A DNA stretch of 33,419 bases from Streptosporangium minutum (lineage in GTDB: Bacteria > Actinomycetota > Actinomycetes > Streptosporangiales > Streptosporangiaceae): positions 1-33,419 of the forward strand of contig NZ_NGFP01000083.1 of NCBI RefSeq assembly GCF_002149035.1, in the 5' to 3' direction. Shown piece after piece: positions 23,776 to 31,507 of the stretch (positions within the stretch are counted from its first letter, which is position 1; each line of letters opens with the position of its first letter). The notes beneath the pieces are model-generated. The model saw only the letters and a program-made list of their open reading frames with translations, ran no database searches and had not been told where the DNA came from. Made by a program: the position numbers and the translations under genes.

Positions 23776-25845
23776 ATGAGTTCCCCCATGAGTGAGCAGA
23801 CCCCCGAAGAGCCGAAGTACCAGCGTCTCGGGCCGATCAACTGGCTGCCCGAGGAGCGCAAGGTCGTCGAGCGCTTCGAGGAGCGCGTCCGGGACCTGGA
23901 GCGGCGGCTGGCCATCGCCGAGGCCCGCGCGGACTACGCGCAGTGGAAGCTGGAGTCCACCAAGGTCCAGCGGCCCTACCGGGTGGCCGAGGCCATCACG
24001 GGCGCCAAGGGGTCGGGGGTCGTGCGGCTGCCGGGCAAGCTGCGCATGGCGCTGCGGCCCCGCAAGGGGCCCGAGGCGCCCCGGCCGGTGGCCGAGGTGA
24101 TCGAGGAGCTGGACCACCAGGGGCCCGTCGTGGACGTGCCGCAGGTCAAGTGGCCGACCGGGCCGATCAACCGGCCGGACATGAAGGTCGCGGTCATCCT
24201 GGACGACTTCTCCCGGATGGCGTTCAAGTACGAGTGGGACCAGATCGAGTTCGGGCTCCGCGACTGGCCGGAGATCTTCGCCGAGCGGCGGCCCGAGCTG
24301 CTGTTCGTGGAGTCGGCCTGGCACGGCAACCAGGGCCGCTGGCGCTACCAGATGACCGGTTCCAACGCCCCCAAGCCGGAGCTGCGCGCCCTGATCGACT
24401 GGTGCCGCGAAGAGGGGATCCCGACGGTCTTCTGGAACAAGGAGGACCCGCCGAACTTCGACTTCTTCATCGACACGGCCAAGCTGTTCGACTATGTCTT
24501 CACCTGCGACGGCGACATGGTGCCCCGTTACCGGGAGGTGCTGGGCCACGACCGGATCGACGTCCTGCAGTTCGCCGCCCAGCCACGGGTGCACAACCCG
24601 ATCCAGGAGCGGCGCGGCCGGCTGCACGACGTGGTCTTCGCGGGCATGTACTTCCGGGACAAGCACCCCGAGCGCCGCGAGCAGATGGAGACCGTCCTCG
24701 CCCCGATCCGCGAGCTCGGCCTGCACATCTTCGCCCGCAACGGCACGGTCGACGAGAAGTACGCCTGGCCCGAGGAGTACGTCCCGCACATCGTGGGCGA
24801 GCTCCCCTACGACCGGATGCTGGCCGCGTACAAGATGTACAAGGTCTTCCTCAACGTGAACTCGGTGCTCGACTCGCCGACCATGTGCGCCCGCCGGGTC
24901 TTCGAGCTGTCGGCCTGCTCGACGACGGTCGTCTCCGGCTGGTCACGGGCCGTCCAGGAGACCTTCGGCCCGCTGATCCCGATCGCCCACGACGAGCTGG
25001 AGTCCTACAACCAGGTCCTGCACCTGATCAACAGCCCCGAGCTCCGCGCCCGCCAGGGCCACCTGGCCATGCGCGAGGTCTTCGACAAGCACCTGTTCAC
25101 GCACCGCGTCGACCAGATCCTCGGGTTCCTCGGCAGGCCCGTCGAGCAGCGGTCGAGGTCCGTCTCGGTGGTGCTGCCCACCAACCGCGCCTCGCAGATC
25201 GAGCACGCCATCTCCTCGGTGGCCAAGCAGATCCACCGGCCGCTCCAGCTCGTGATGGTCCTGCACGGCCTGGACATCGACCCGGTCGTGGTCGCCGACA
25301 AGGCCCGCATGGCCGGGATCTCCGACGTCGTGGTGCTGCCCGCCGACCCGTCGCTGTCCCTGGGCGCCTGCATGAACCTGGGCATCGCCGCGGCCGAGGG
25401 CGACCTGATCGCCAAGATGGACGACGACAACCTCTACGGCGAGCACTACCTGTCCGACCTGGTCCGCGCCTTCGACTACTCCGACGCCGAACTCGTCGGC
25501 AAGGGCGCCCACTACGCCTACTTCGAGGGCCGCAACACCACGATGCTCCGCATGCCCGGCCTGGAGCACCGCTACAGCTGGCTGGTCCAGGGCGGCACCT
25601 TCCTCGGCAAGGCCGACATGTTCCGCCACTACGGCTTCGAGGACGTCACCCGCGGCGAGGACACCCGCCTGGTCCGGAGGCTGAAGGAGGACCGCGTCAA
25701 GATCTACTCCGCCGACCGGTTCAACTTCGTCTACTGGCGCAGCGGCGACCCCTCGATGCACACCTGGCAGCCCGACGACCACAAGCTCACCCGGGGCGCC
25801 CAGTTCTCCTTCGTCGGTCACCCCGACGCCCACGTGATGATCTGA
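23776..25845 (+). CDS. Two-domain glycosyltransferase: CgeB-like GT-B plus C-terminal GT2
   Basis: This 689-residue protein starts with a coiled coil (about 25-55, ERKVVERFEERVRDLERRLA). The middle (about 135-455) resembles CgeB/DUF3880-type GT-B transferases: MKVAVILDDFSRMAFKYEW, FWNKEDPPNFDFF, FTCDGDMVPRYREVLG, VVFAGMYFRDKHPERREQ and CARRVFELSACSTTVVSG. From about 460 a GT2 domain follows, with VSVVLPTNRASQIEHAISSV, the metal-binding DDD near 548-550 in KMDDDNLYGEHYL, and GGTFLGKADMF then RGEDTRLVRRL. Both halves look active, so it may add two sugars in sequence to a polymer. ATG 23776 has AAGG about 8 bases upstream; ATG 23788 is possible. Confidence 0.9.
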   Translation: MSSPMSEQTPEEPKYQRLGPINWLPEERKVVERFEERVRDLERRLAIAEARADYAQWKLESTKVQRPYRVAEAITGAKGSGVVRLPGKLRMALRPRKGPEAPRPVAEVIEELDHQGPVVDVPQVKWPTGPINRPDMKVAVILDDFSRMAFKYEWDQIEFGLRDWPEIFAERRPELLFVESAWHGNQGRWRYQMTGSNAPKPELRALIDWCREEGIPTVFWNKEDPPNFDFFIDTAKLFDYVFTCDGDMVPRYREVLGHDRIDVLQFAAQPRVHNPIQERRGRLHDVVFAGMYFRDKHPERREQMETVLAPIRELGLHIFARNGTVDEKYAWPEEYVPHIVGELPYDRMLAAYKMYKVFLNVNSVLDSPTMCARRVFELSACSTTVVSGWSRAVQETFGPLIPIAHDELESYNQVLHLINSPELRARQGHLAMREVFDKHLFTHRVDQILGFLGRPVEQRSRSVSVVLPTNRASQIEHAISSVAKQIHRPLQLVMVLHGLDIDPVVVADKARMAGISDVVVLPADPSLSLGACMNLGIAAAEGDLIAKMDDDNLYGEHYLSDLVRAFDYSDAELVGKGAHYAYFEGRNTTMLRMPGLEHRYSWLVQGGTFLGKADMFRHYGFEDVTRGEDTRLVRRLKEDRVKIYSADRFNFVYWRSGDPSMHTWQPDDHKLTRGAQFSFVGHPDAHVMI

Positions 25846-26070
25846 GCCGGCCGCCCGAGCCGCCGCGGCTCGTCCAGGCCGCCGGCAGCGCCTGCGGCTC
25901 TTCGAGGACCCGGTAGCGTCAGGCCGCCCCACCCGCTTCCGGGCCGCTCAAGCGCGGCTCGGTGCGGGACAGGTGCGCGGCGCTGACCGATGCCTCCCGA
26001 ATCCCCCACCACCCCGGCGGGCCGGAAAACCCGGTGCGGGCTGCCGGAGCGGTGGTGTGTGATCGGGGGC

Positions 26071-26937
26071 ATGGCGATTGTGTTGGGTGAGCCGGGAGTC
26101 GACGGGCTGAGCGGGGTTGTGGGCGTGCTGCGGGAGTGGCAGCACGACAGGGCGCCGATGCAACTGCATCCGGGGGACCTGGGCTGGTTCTGGAGGTTCG
26201 GTGCGGAGGCGACCGCCGCGGCGGTGCGGACGTGGAGCCGGGACGGGCGGATTCTCGCCGTCGGGCTGCTGGACGGGCCCGGGCTGTTGCGGCTGACGAT
26301 CGCGCCAGAGGCTCAGCGGGAGGAGGAGCTGGCGCAGCAGCTGGTTGAGGACGTGACCGAGCCGGAGCGCGGCGTGCTGCCCGAGGGGAAGGCGAACATC
26401 GAGGCGCCGATGGGTGCACTGGTCCAAGATCTGCTGGCCGAGGGCGGCTGGAACACCGACGAGCCGTGGACGCCGCTGCGCCGCGACCTCACGGAGCCGG
26501 TCAAGGACCCGGGCGTGCGGATCCAGGTGGCCGGGCCGGAGCAGGCGCACGTGCGGGCAGCCGTACAGCGGGCGGCGTTCGACAGGTCGTCGTTCACGGA
26601 GGAGCGCTGGCACGCGATGGCGGCCGGATCGCCGTACGCCGACGCCCGGTGTCTGGTCGCCTACGACGAGCGGGGCGACGCGGTGGCGGCGGTGACGGTG
26701 TGGTCGGCCGGTCCGGGTAGTCCCGGGTTGCTCGAACCGATGGGCGTGCACCGGGAACATCGCGGTCACGGCTACGGCAAGGCGATCACCGTCGCCGCGG
26801 CGGCCGCACTCCGGGAGCTGGGCTCGTCGAGCGCGATCGTCTGCACCCCGAGCTCCAATGCCGGCGCCGTCGCCACCTACAGGTCGGCCGGCTTCCGGCC
26901 ACTCCCCGAGGTCCGGGACAGATACCGGGACGCCTAG
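26071..26937 (+). CDS. GNAT family N-acetyltransferase
   Basis: The 288-residue product carries a GNAT domain at its C-terminus (about 145-288), with the acetyl-CoA binding segment MGVHREHRGHGYGKAI and the following helix, then TPSSNAGAVATYRSAGFRPL, typical for the family. The N-terminal half (about 1-140) is probably a degenerate second GNAT copy, with HPGDLGWFWRFG and LRLTIAPE. Acceptor substrate is unknown. ATG 26071 is chosen because GGGGG is just upstream and the frame before it (to 25990) lacks coding character; the ribosome binding site is close. It stands alone between the polysaccharide group and the helicase, and has no clear link with either. Confidence 0.88.
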   Translation: MAIVLGEPGVDGLSGVVGVLREWQHDRAPMQLHPGDLGWFWRFGAEATAAAVRTWSRDGRILAVGLLDGPGLLRLTIAPEAQREEELAQQLVEDVTEPERGVLPEGKANIEAPMGALVQDLLAEGGWNTDEPWTPLRRDLTEPVKDPGVRIQVAGPEQAHVRAAVQRAAFDRSSFTEERWHAMAAGSPYADARCLVAYDERGDAVAAVTVWSAGPGSPGLLEPMGVHREHRGHGYGKAITVAAAAALRELGSSSAIVCTPSSNAGAVATYRSAGFRPLPEVRDRYRDA

Positions 26938-27354
26938 GGGTTTCGACGGCCCCGGGAGGTTCTCAGGAATGACCGGTTCCGCGGGGCCGCGCACCTCCGT
27001 CAGCGCGCCCGGGTAGTCCCGGTCCGCCCTCGTGCCCGCGCTCCGCGGCGGCCCGCGGGCAGGGAACTGTTGATTTGCCACATACCGGGGCATGTCATGA
27101 AATACGCACCTCGGCCTGCCCAACGCCGCCCGGTCGACGTCGCCCGGCCCATCGCCGGTAGGGTCGATCGGCTGCCCCATCCGCACACGTGCGGGAGGCC
27201 GTTCGCCATGACCGCCGAGCTCAAGAGGTGCACCATACTGGGCCGGCGGAGCCGGCGGCCCGGGTCCGCCGCAAAGATGGGACACGCGGCAGGGACGGAA
27301 CGTGTGGTCAGCGTGAGTCCCGTACACGTCCGTCCCGGAACGAGGAGCCCGACC
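26938..27354. other. 417-bp region upstream of the helicase gene, probable long leader
   Basis: No gene is supported here, although the helicase frame is open back to a TTG at 27070; that stretch lacks the codon bias of the genes. A promoter candidate lies at 27070-27098, leaving a leader of about 250 bases with several GC-rich inverted repeats (for example around 27240-27275). Confidence 0.5.
27070..27098 (+). promoter_or_regulatory. Candidate promoter TTGATT-17-TGTCAT for the DEAD-box gene
   Basis: A -35-like TTGATT at 27070-27075 and a -10-like TGTCAT at 27093-27098 are separated by 17 bases in a locally AT-richer stretch. Confidence 0.35.
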
Positions 27355-29040
27355 ATGACGCTGAACACGACCGACGACACGAGCAGCTTCGCCGACCTGA
27401 CGCTGCGGCCCGAGCTCCTGCACGCGCTCTCCGGTCTCGGCTACGAGGAGCCCACGCCGATCCAGCGCGAGGCGATCCCCCCTCTGCTCGAAGGGCGCGA
27501 CCTCCTCGGACAGGCCGCGACGGGGACGGGCAAGACGGCCGCGTTCGCGCTGCCGGTGCTCCAGCGGATGACGCCGAACGGCGGAGGCGGGGAGCCGATG
27601 GCGCTCGTGCTCGTGCCCACGCGGGAGCTGGCCGTCCAGGTCTCGGAGGCGTTCCACCACTACGGCCGCGAGCTGGGCGCGCGCGTCCTGCCGATCTACG
27701 GCGGGCAGCCGATCGGCCGGCAGTTGCGGGCGCTGCAGCAGGGCGTCGACGTCGTGGTCGCGACGCCCGGTCGCGCGCTCGACCACATCGGCCGCGGGAC
27801 GCTCCGTCTGGACGACCTCGAAATGGTCGTCCTGGACGAGGCGGACGAGATGCTCGACATGGGATTCGCCGAGGACATCGAGGCGATCCTGCAGGAGACC
27901 CCCGAGAACCGCCAGACGGTGCTCTTCTCCGCGACGATGCCGCCGCGCATCAACGGGATAGCCCGCCGCCACCTGAACGACCCGGTCCGGATCGAGATGG
28001 GCCGCGAGACGACGGCCCCGGGCGAGGCCCCGCTGGTACGGCAGACCGCGTACGTCGTCCCGCGGGCGCACAAGCCCGCGGCGCTCGGGCGGGTGCTGGA
28101 CGTGGAGGCCCCCACCGCCGCGATCGTCTTCTGCCGCACGCGCGACGAGGTCGACCAGCTCACCGAGACCTTGAACGGACGTGGTTACCGCGCCGAGGCG
28201 CTGCACGGCGGCATGGGCCAGGAGCAGCGCGACCGCGTGATGGGACGGCTGCGGACCGGGACGGCCGATCTGCTCGTCGCGACCGACGTGGCCGCGCGGG
28301 GGCTCGACATCGAGCAGCTCACCCACGTGGTCAACTACGACGTCCCCTCCGCGCCGGAGTCCTACGTGCACCGGATCGGCCGGGTCGGCAGGGCGGGCCG
28401 CGAGGGCGTGGCCATCACCCTGGCGGAGCCTCGGGAGCACCGGCTGCTCAAGGCCATCGAGCGGGTGACCAAGCGCCGGATCCCGGTCGAGAAGGTGCCG
28501 ACCATCGCCGACCTGCGCGCCCGGCGGCTGGAGCTGACACGCGCCGCGCTCCACGAAAGCCTCCTGGAGGACGACCTGGAGCGCTTCCGCGTCGTGGTCG
28601 AGACGCTCACCGACGAGTTCGACATCATGGAGGTGGCGCTCGCCGCGGTGAAGCTGGCGCACGAGGCCAGCGGGGCGGCGGACGACGAGCACGAGATCCC
28701 CGAGGTCGCGCTGAGGACCGAGCGGGAGGACCGCGGCCGCCGCGAGCCCGCCGGCCGCCAGGAACGGCGTGGACGCCCGGCGGCGGGCGGGAGCGGGATG
28801 ACGCGCCTGTTCGTCGGCGCCGGCCGCAGCTCCGGGATCCGGCCGCAGGACCTGGTCGGCGCGATAGCCGGCGAGTCGCGCCTCACCGGGCGCGACATCG
28901 GGGCGATCGAGATCGCCGACCGCTTCTCGCTCGTGGAGGTCCCGGACGCCGCGGCCGACGAGGTGATCGCGGTCCTGCGGGGGAGCACCATCAAGGGCAA
29001 GAAGGCCACGGTCCGCCGGGAACGCTACAACGCGCGGTAG
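27355..29040 (+). CDS. deaD: DEAD-box ATP-dependent RNA helicase (DeaD/CshA type)
   Basis: This 561-residue RNA helicase unwinds RNA duplexes using ATP and takes part in ribosome assembly, RNA decay or cold adaptation. Motifs occur in order: Q motif (FADLTLRPELL to PTPIQREAIP, about 12-42), AATGTGKT at 54-61, PTRELAVQ, TPGR, DEAD at 161-164, SAT at 192-194, then in domain 2 ATDVAARGLD and YVHRIGRVGRAG. A basic, Arg-rich linker (RRGRPAAGG) leads into a DbpA-type RNA-binding domain at the C-terminus (about 485-560: TRLFVGAGRSSGIRPQDLVGA, ...IAGESRLTGRDIGAIEI). ATG 27355 has AGGAG 8-9 bases upstream. It stands alone, with a long leader and a strong hairpin downstream. Confidence 0.96.
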   Translation: MTLNTTDDTSSFADLTLRPELLHALSGLGYEEPTPIQREAIPPLLEGRDLLGQAATGTGKTAAFALPVLQRMTPNGGGGEPMALVLVPTRELAVQVSEAFHHYGRELGARVLPIYGGQPIGRQLRALQQGVDVVVATPGRALDHIGRGTLRLDDLEMVVLDEADEMLDMGFAEDIEAILQETPENRQTVLFSATMPPRINGIARRHLNDPVRIEMGRETTAPGEAPLVRQTAYVVPRAHKPAALGRVLDVEAPTAAIVFCRTRDEVDQLTETLNGRGYRAEALHGGMGQEQRDRVMGRLRTGTADLLVATDVAARGLDIEQLTHVVNYDVPSAPESYVHRIGRVGRAGREGVAITLAEPREHRLLKAIERVTKRRIPVEKVPTIADLRARRLELTRAALHESLLEDDLERFRVVVETLTDEFDIMEVALAAVKLAHEASGAADDEHEIPEVALRTEREDRGRREPAGRQERRGRPAAGGSGMTRLFVGAGRSSGIRPQDLVGAIAGESRLTGRDIGAIEIADRFSLVEVPDAAADEVIAVLRGSTIKGKKATVRRERYNAR

Positions 29041-29045
29041 CCGCA

Positions 29046-29190
29046 CCGGACCGTCCCGGCAGTCCGTGCCCCGGCCGGACCGTCCCGGCGCGTACCTCAG
29101 CCGGACCGCCCCGGCAGCCCATGGCCCGGCCGGCCCATCCCGGCCCGGCGCGTACCTCAGCCGGACCGCCCCGGCAGTCCGTGCCCCGGG
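29046..29190. repeat. Three degenerate GC-rich direct repeats
   Basis: A unit of about 30 bases opening CCGGACCG(T/C)CCCGGCAG begins at 29046, 29101 and 29161. Within this, 29086-29117 and 29146-29177 are identical over 32 bases with a period of 60. They lie just after the helicase stop codon. Confidence 0.85.
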
Positions 29191-29229
29191 CCGGCTCTCT
29201 CCGGCGCGGTGCTCGCCGGGAGAGCCGGC
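29190..29229. terminator. Strong hairpin between the helicase and flotillin genes
   Basis: A stem of about 16 bp with a single bulged T (GCCGGCTCTC pairing with GAGAGCCGGC plus an inner CCGGCG/CGCCGG) lies between the convergent genes and may serve both. Confidence 0.7.
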
Positions 29230-29292
29230 GCGGTCTCCGGCCTCGGGTTCGCCGGACGTTCTCCGGCCTGGGCGGTCGGACGCTCCCCGGTC

Positions 29293-30792
29293 TCAGGGCG
29301 CCGGGTCGACGGCCTTGCCGTTGGTCTCGGGGCCGGTGCCGTTGGAGGTGACACCGTTGGGGGTGGCGCCGTTCAGGAGGGAGCGGGCGAGGCCGAGGCC
29401 GGTGCCGCCGAGGGTGAGCGCCTTGGCGAGCATCTCCTCGATGCCCTGGGCGCCGTTGAGGACGACCATGTGGTCGACGTTGCCGAAGGCCTTCGCCCCG
29501 GATTCGACGATCTGGGGCCAGTTCTCGGCGAGTTGCTGGGCGATGACCGCCTCCTGGTTCTCGGCCAGGGCCTGCGCGCGGGCCCGGATCGACTCCGCCT
29601 CCGCCAGACCCTTCGCCCTGGCGGCCTCCGCCTCGGCCAGGCCCTGGGCCTGCGCGGCCTCGGCGGCGGCCAGACCGCGCGCCTTGGCCGCCTCCGCCTC
29701 GCCGAGACCGGTGGCCTTGGTGGCCTCCGCCGCGGCGAGACCGCGCAGCCGTACGGACTCCGCCTCGGCCGCGGCGGCCTGCTTGACCTGCGAGGCCTGG
29801 GCGGCGGCGCGGAGCTCGGTCTCGCGGGCCTCGGCCTCGGCCTGGGCGATGCGGGCGTCGCGCTCGGCCTGGGAGAGCGTCACGGTCTCATACGCCCTCG
29901 CGTCGGCGGGCTTGCGGACCTGGGCCTGGAGCCGCTGCTCGGCCAGCGCCGCCTCCAGCTCGGCCGCTCGGGTCTCCTGGACCACGACCTCCTGGCGTGC
30001 CGAGGCCTCCGACAGCGGACCGGCCTGGCGGGACCGGGCCTGCGCCTCGTCGATCTCGGCCTGGTAGGCGGCCTGCTTGATCTGGGCGTCGCGCCAGGCG
30101 GAGGCCTTGTTGGCCGCGGCGATCTGCTCGGCCTCGGTGGCCTCCTGGTCGCGCTGCGCCTCGGCGATGCGGGCGGAGGCGGCGATGCGGGCGGCGTGCG
30201 GCTTGCCGAGGTTGGTGATGTAGCCGGTCTCGTCCTCGATCTCCTGGATCTGCAGGGAGTCGACGATCAGGCCGAGCTTGATCATCTCGTCGGCGGCCGA
30301 GGCGCGGGTCTCACCGGTCAGCCGTTCGCGGTTGAGGATGAGGTCCTCGACGGTCAGGTTGCCGATGATCGAGCGCAGGTGACCGGTGAACAGCTCGTGG
30401 ATGGCGCCGTTCATCGAGTCCTGCTGGTCGAGGAAACGGCGGGCGGCGTTGGCGATGGAGTGCAGGTCGTCGCCGACCTTGTATATGACCACGCCCTTCA
30501 CGACCACCGGGATGCCCTGCTGGGTGACGCAGGAGACCTGGAGGTTGGCCGCGCGGCTGTCCAGGCGCAGGCGGCGGGCGGTCTGGAAGCCGGGGAGCAC
30601 GGAGGTGCCCTTACCGGTGATGATCTTGAATCCGAGGCTGTCGGCGAGCTCGCTCTTACCCCGGGCGCCGAGCCCGGAGATGATCAGCGCCTCGTTGGGT
30701 TCGGCGACCCGCCAGACGGCCTTGAACAGCATGATGAGGACGAGAAGGGCGACAAGGACGGCGCCCCCGATGAGGAAGTACTCCGTAGGCAT
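29293..30792 (-). CDS. SPFH/flotillin family membrane protein
   Basis: This 499-residue protein has one N-terminal membrane helix (about 5-24), an SPFH/band 7 domain (about 30-200, with VAEPNEALIISGLG, FQTARRLRLDSRAANL, VEDLILNRERLT and IVDSLQIQEIED), then a long Ala/Glu-rich coiled coil with short repeats of the kind GLAAAEA.KA (about 340-410), and a disordered Gly/Asn/Thr tail. It is the layout of bacterial flotillins (FloT/YqiK), scaffolds of ordered membrane domains. The ATG at 30792 has GGAG about 6 bases upstream. The NfeD-like gene ends 43 bp before it, the classical NfeD-flotillin pairing, so both are co-transcribed and probably work together in the membrane. Confidence 0.95.
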   Translation of the reverse strand: MPTEYFLIGGAVLVALLVLIMLFKAVWRVAEPNEALIISGLGARGKSELADSLGFKIITGKGTSVLPGFQTARRLRLDSRAANLQVSCVTQQGIPVVVKGVVIYKVGDDLHSIANAARRFLDQQDSMNGAIHELFTGHLRSIIGNLTVEDLILNRERLTGETRASAADEMIKLGLIVDSLQIQEIEDETGYITNLGKPHAARIAASARIAEAQRDQEATEAEQIAAANKASAWRDAQIKQAAYQAEIDEAQARSRQAGPLSEASARQEVVVQETRAAELEAALAEQRLQAQVRKPADARAYETVTLSQAERDARIAQAEAEARETELRAAAQASQVKQAAAAEAESVRLRGLAAAEATKATGLGEAEAAKARGLAAAEAAQAQGLAEAEAARAKGLAEAESIRARAQALAENQEAVIAQQLAENWPQIVESGAKAFGNVDHMVVLNGAQGIEEMLAKALTLGGTGLGLARSLLNGATPNGVTSNGTGPETNGKAVDPAP

Positions 30793-30835
30793 CGCAGTCT
30801 CCGCGGTGGAGGGAGAGAAGGGGGAGAGGGAGGGG

Positions 30836-31036
30836 TCAGACGAGCGCGCGGGCGACGTAGACCGTGCGCGGCGGGAAGTAGTCGACCACGACGACGATCG
30901 TGCCGGCGGGGATCTCCTCGTCGGGGAGCGTGGCGTGCGCGTAGAACGCCTCGACACCCCCTCGGACCGCCACCATCACCTCCCCGACCAGGCCGGGGCC
31001 GATCTTGCCGGTCACCCTGCCCTGTTTACCGACCAC
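30836..31036 (-). CDS. Small NfeD-type OB-fold protein
   Basis: The 66-residue product matches the soluble C-terminal OB-fold domain of NfeD proteins (GKQGRVTGKIGPGLVGEVMV, a beta-rich core, then AGTIVVVVDYFPPRTVYVARAL). It has neither the membrane helices nor the serine protease domain of long NfeD proteins. It is placed directly before a flotillin gene, as NfeD usually is, and probably binds the flotillin or contributes to its assembly. GTG 31036 is preceded by GAGGAG with an 8-base spacer, a strong ribosome binding site. Function beyond that is inference. Confidence 0.85.
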   Translation of the reverse strand: MVGKQGRVTGKIGPGLVGEVMVAVRGGVEAFYAHATLPDEEIPAGTIVVVVDYFPPRTVYVARALV

Positions 31037-31507
31037 GCGAGGCTCCTCGTCCCGTCATTAACCAAAACCCCAAATACGGACGCTACCCTGACATGTACCG
31101 CTTCACCACCCGCTATGGCGCTGGATAGGCGTTACCGGATCGTCAGCGCAAATCCGTCTGCTTCATCTTCTTACCGACAACGAGCGCTATCGACATAACG
31201 TTCCTGTACCGGACGGCAATCCGTCCGGCCCTCCGCCCCCCGGCACCGTGTCCGTGCGGGCGGGAGGCCGCACCGGGGCGGGCGGGGGCGCGTTCCGGAG
31301 CGACGGGGATGGGCATTCTCCTCCAGGCCATTAATATGATTACGAATGTCACCCCTTCTCCCCTCACGTACGGCGCGTTCCCGGCCCGCGCACCATGACG
31401 CCCATTCGGTGAATATCGCGAATGGCGTTCCAATACGGCGGGCAAAAAGTTGCCGGAAACCGCGCGTGGCGACTACGGGCTTTCCTCCTGATCGTGATGA
31501 TCGCCCC
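31037..31507. other. 471-bp divergent intergenic region
   Basis: It separates the NfeD-flotillin pair from the FAD-oxidoreductase gene. It has an AT-richer stretch at about 31060-31200 likely to hold promoters, and a hairpin at 31209-31228. A 17-codon minus-strand frame (31143-31196, MSIALVVGKKMKQTDLR) with AGGA upstream could be a leader peptide but is not supported strongly. Confidence 0.55.
31209..31228. promoter_or_regulatory. Perfect 8-bp inverted repeat with CAAT loop
   Basis: CCGGACGG and CCGTCCGG enclose CAAT in the middle of a long divergent intergenic region. It could be a hairpin in RNA or an operator; there is no T tract. Confidence 0.4.

Noticed and set aside
27070-27354. N-terminal extension of the helicase
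   Set aside because: Lacks codon bias, begins at a TTG within a promoter-like stretch, and the ATG at 27355 has a good Shine-Dalgarno site followed soon by the Q motif.
25948-29046. 1032-codon minus-strand frame opposite the GNAT and helicase genes
   Set aside because: Shadow frame spanning two real genes and the intergenic region; no conserved motif.
29209-31128. 639-codon plus-strand frame opposite flotillin and NfeD
   Set aside because: Its Gly/Leu repeats are only the antisense of the Ala/Glu coiled-coil repeats of the flotillin.
31143-31445. 100-codon minus-strand gene upstream of NfeD
   Set aside because: Composition is not coding-like and no homology was recognised; at most its last 17 codons (with AGGA upstream) might be a leader peptide.
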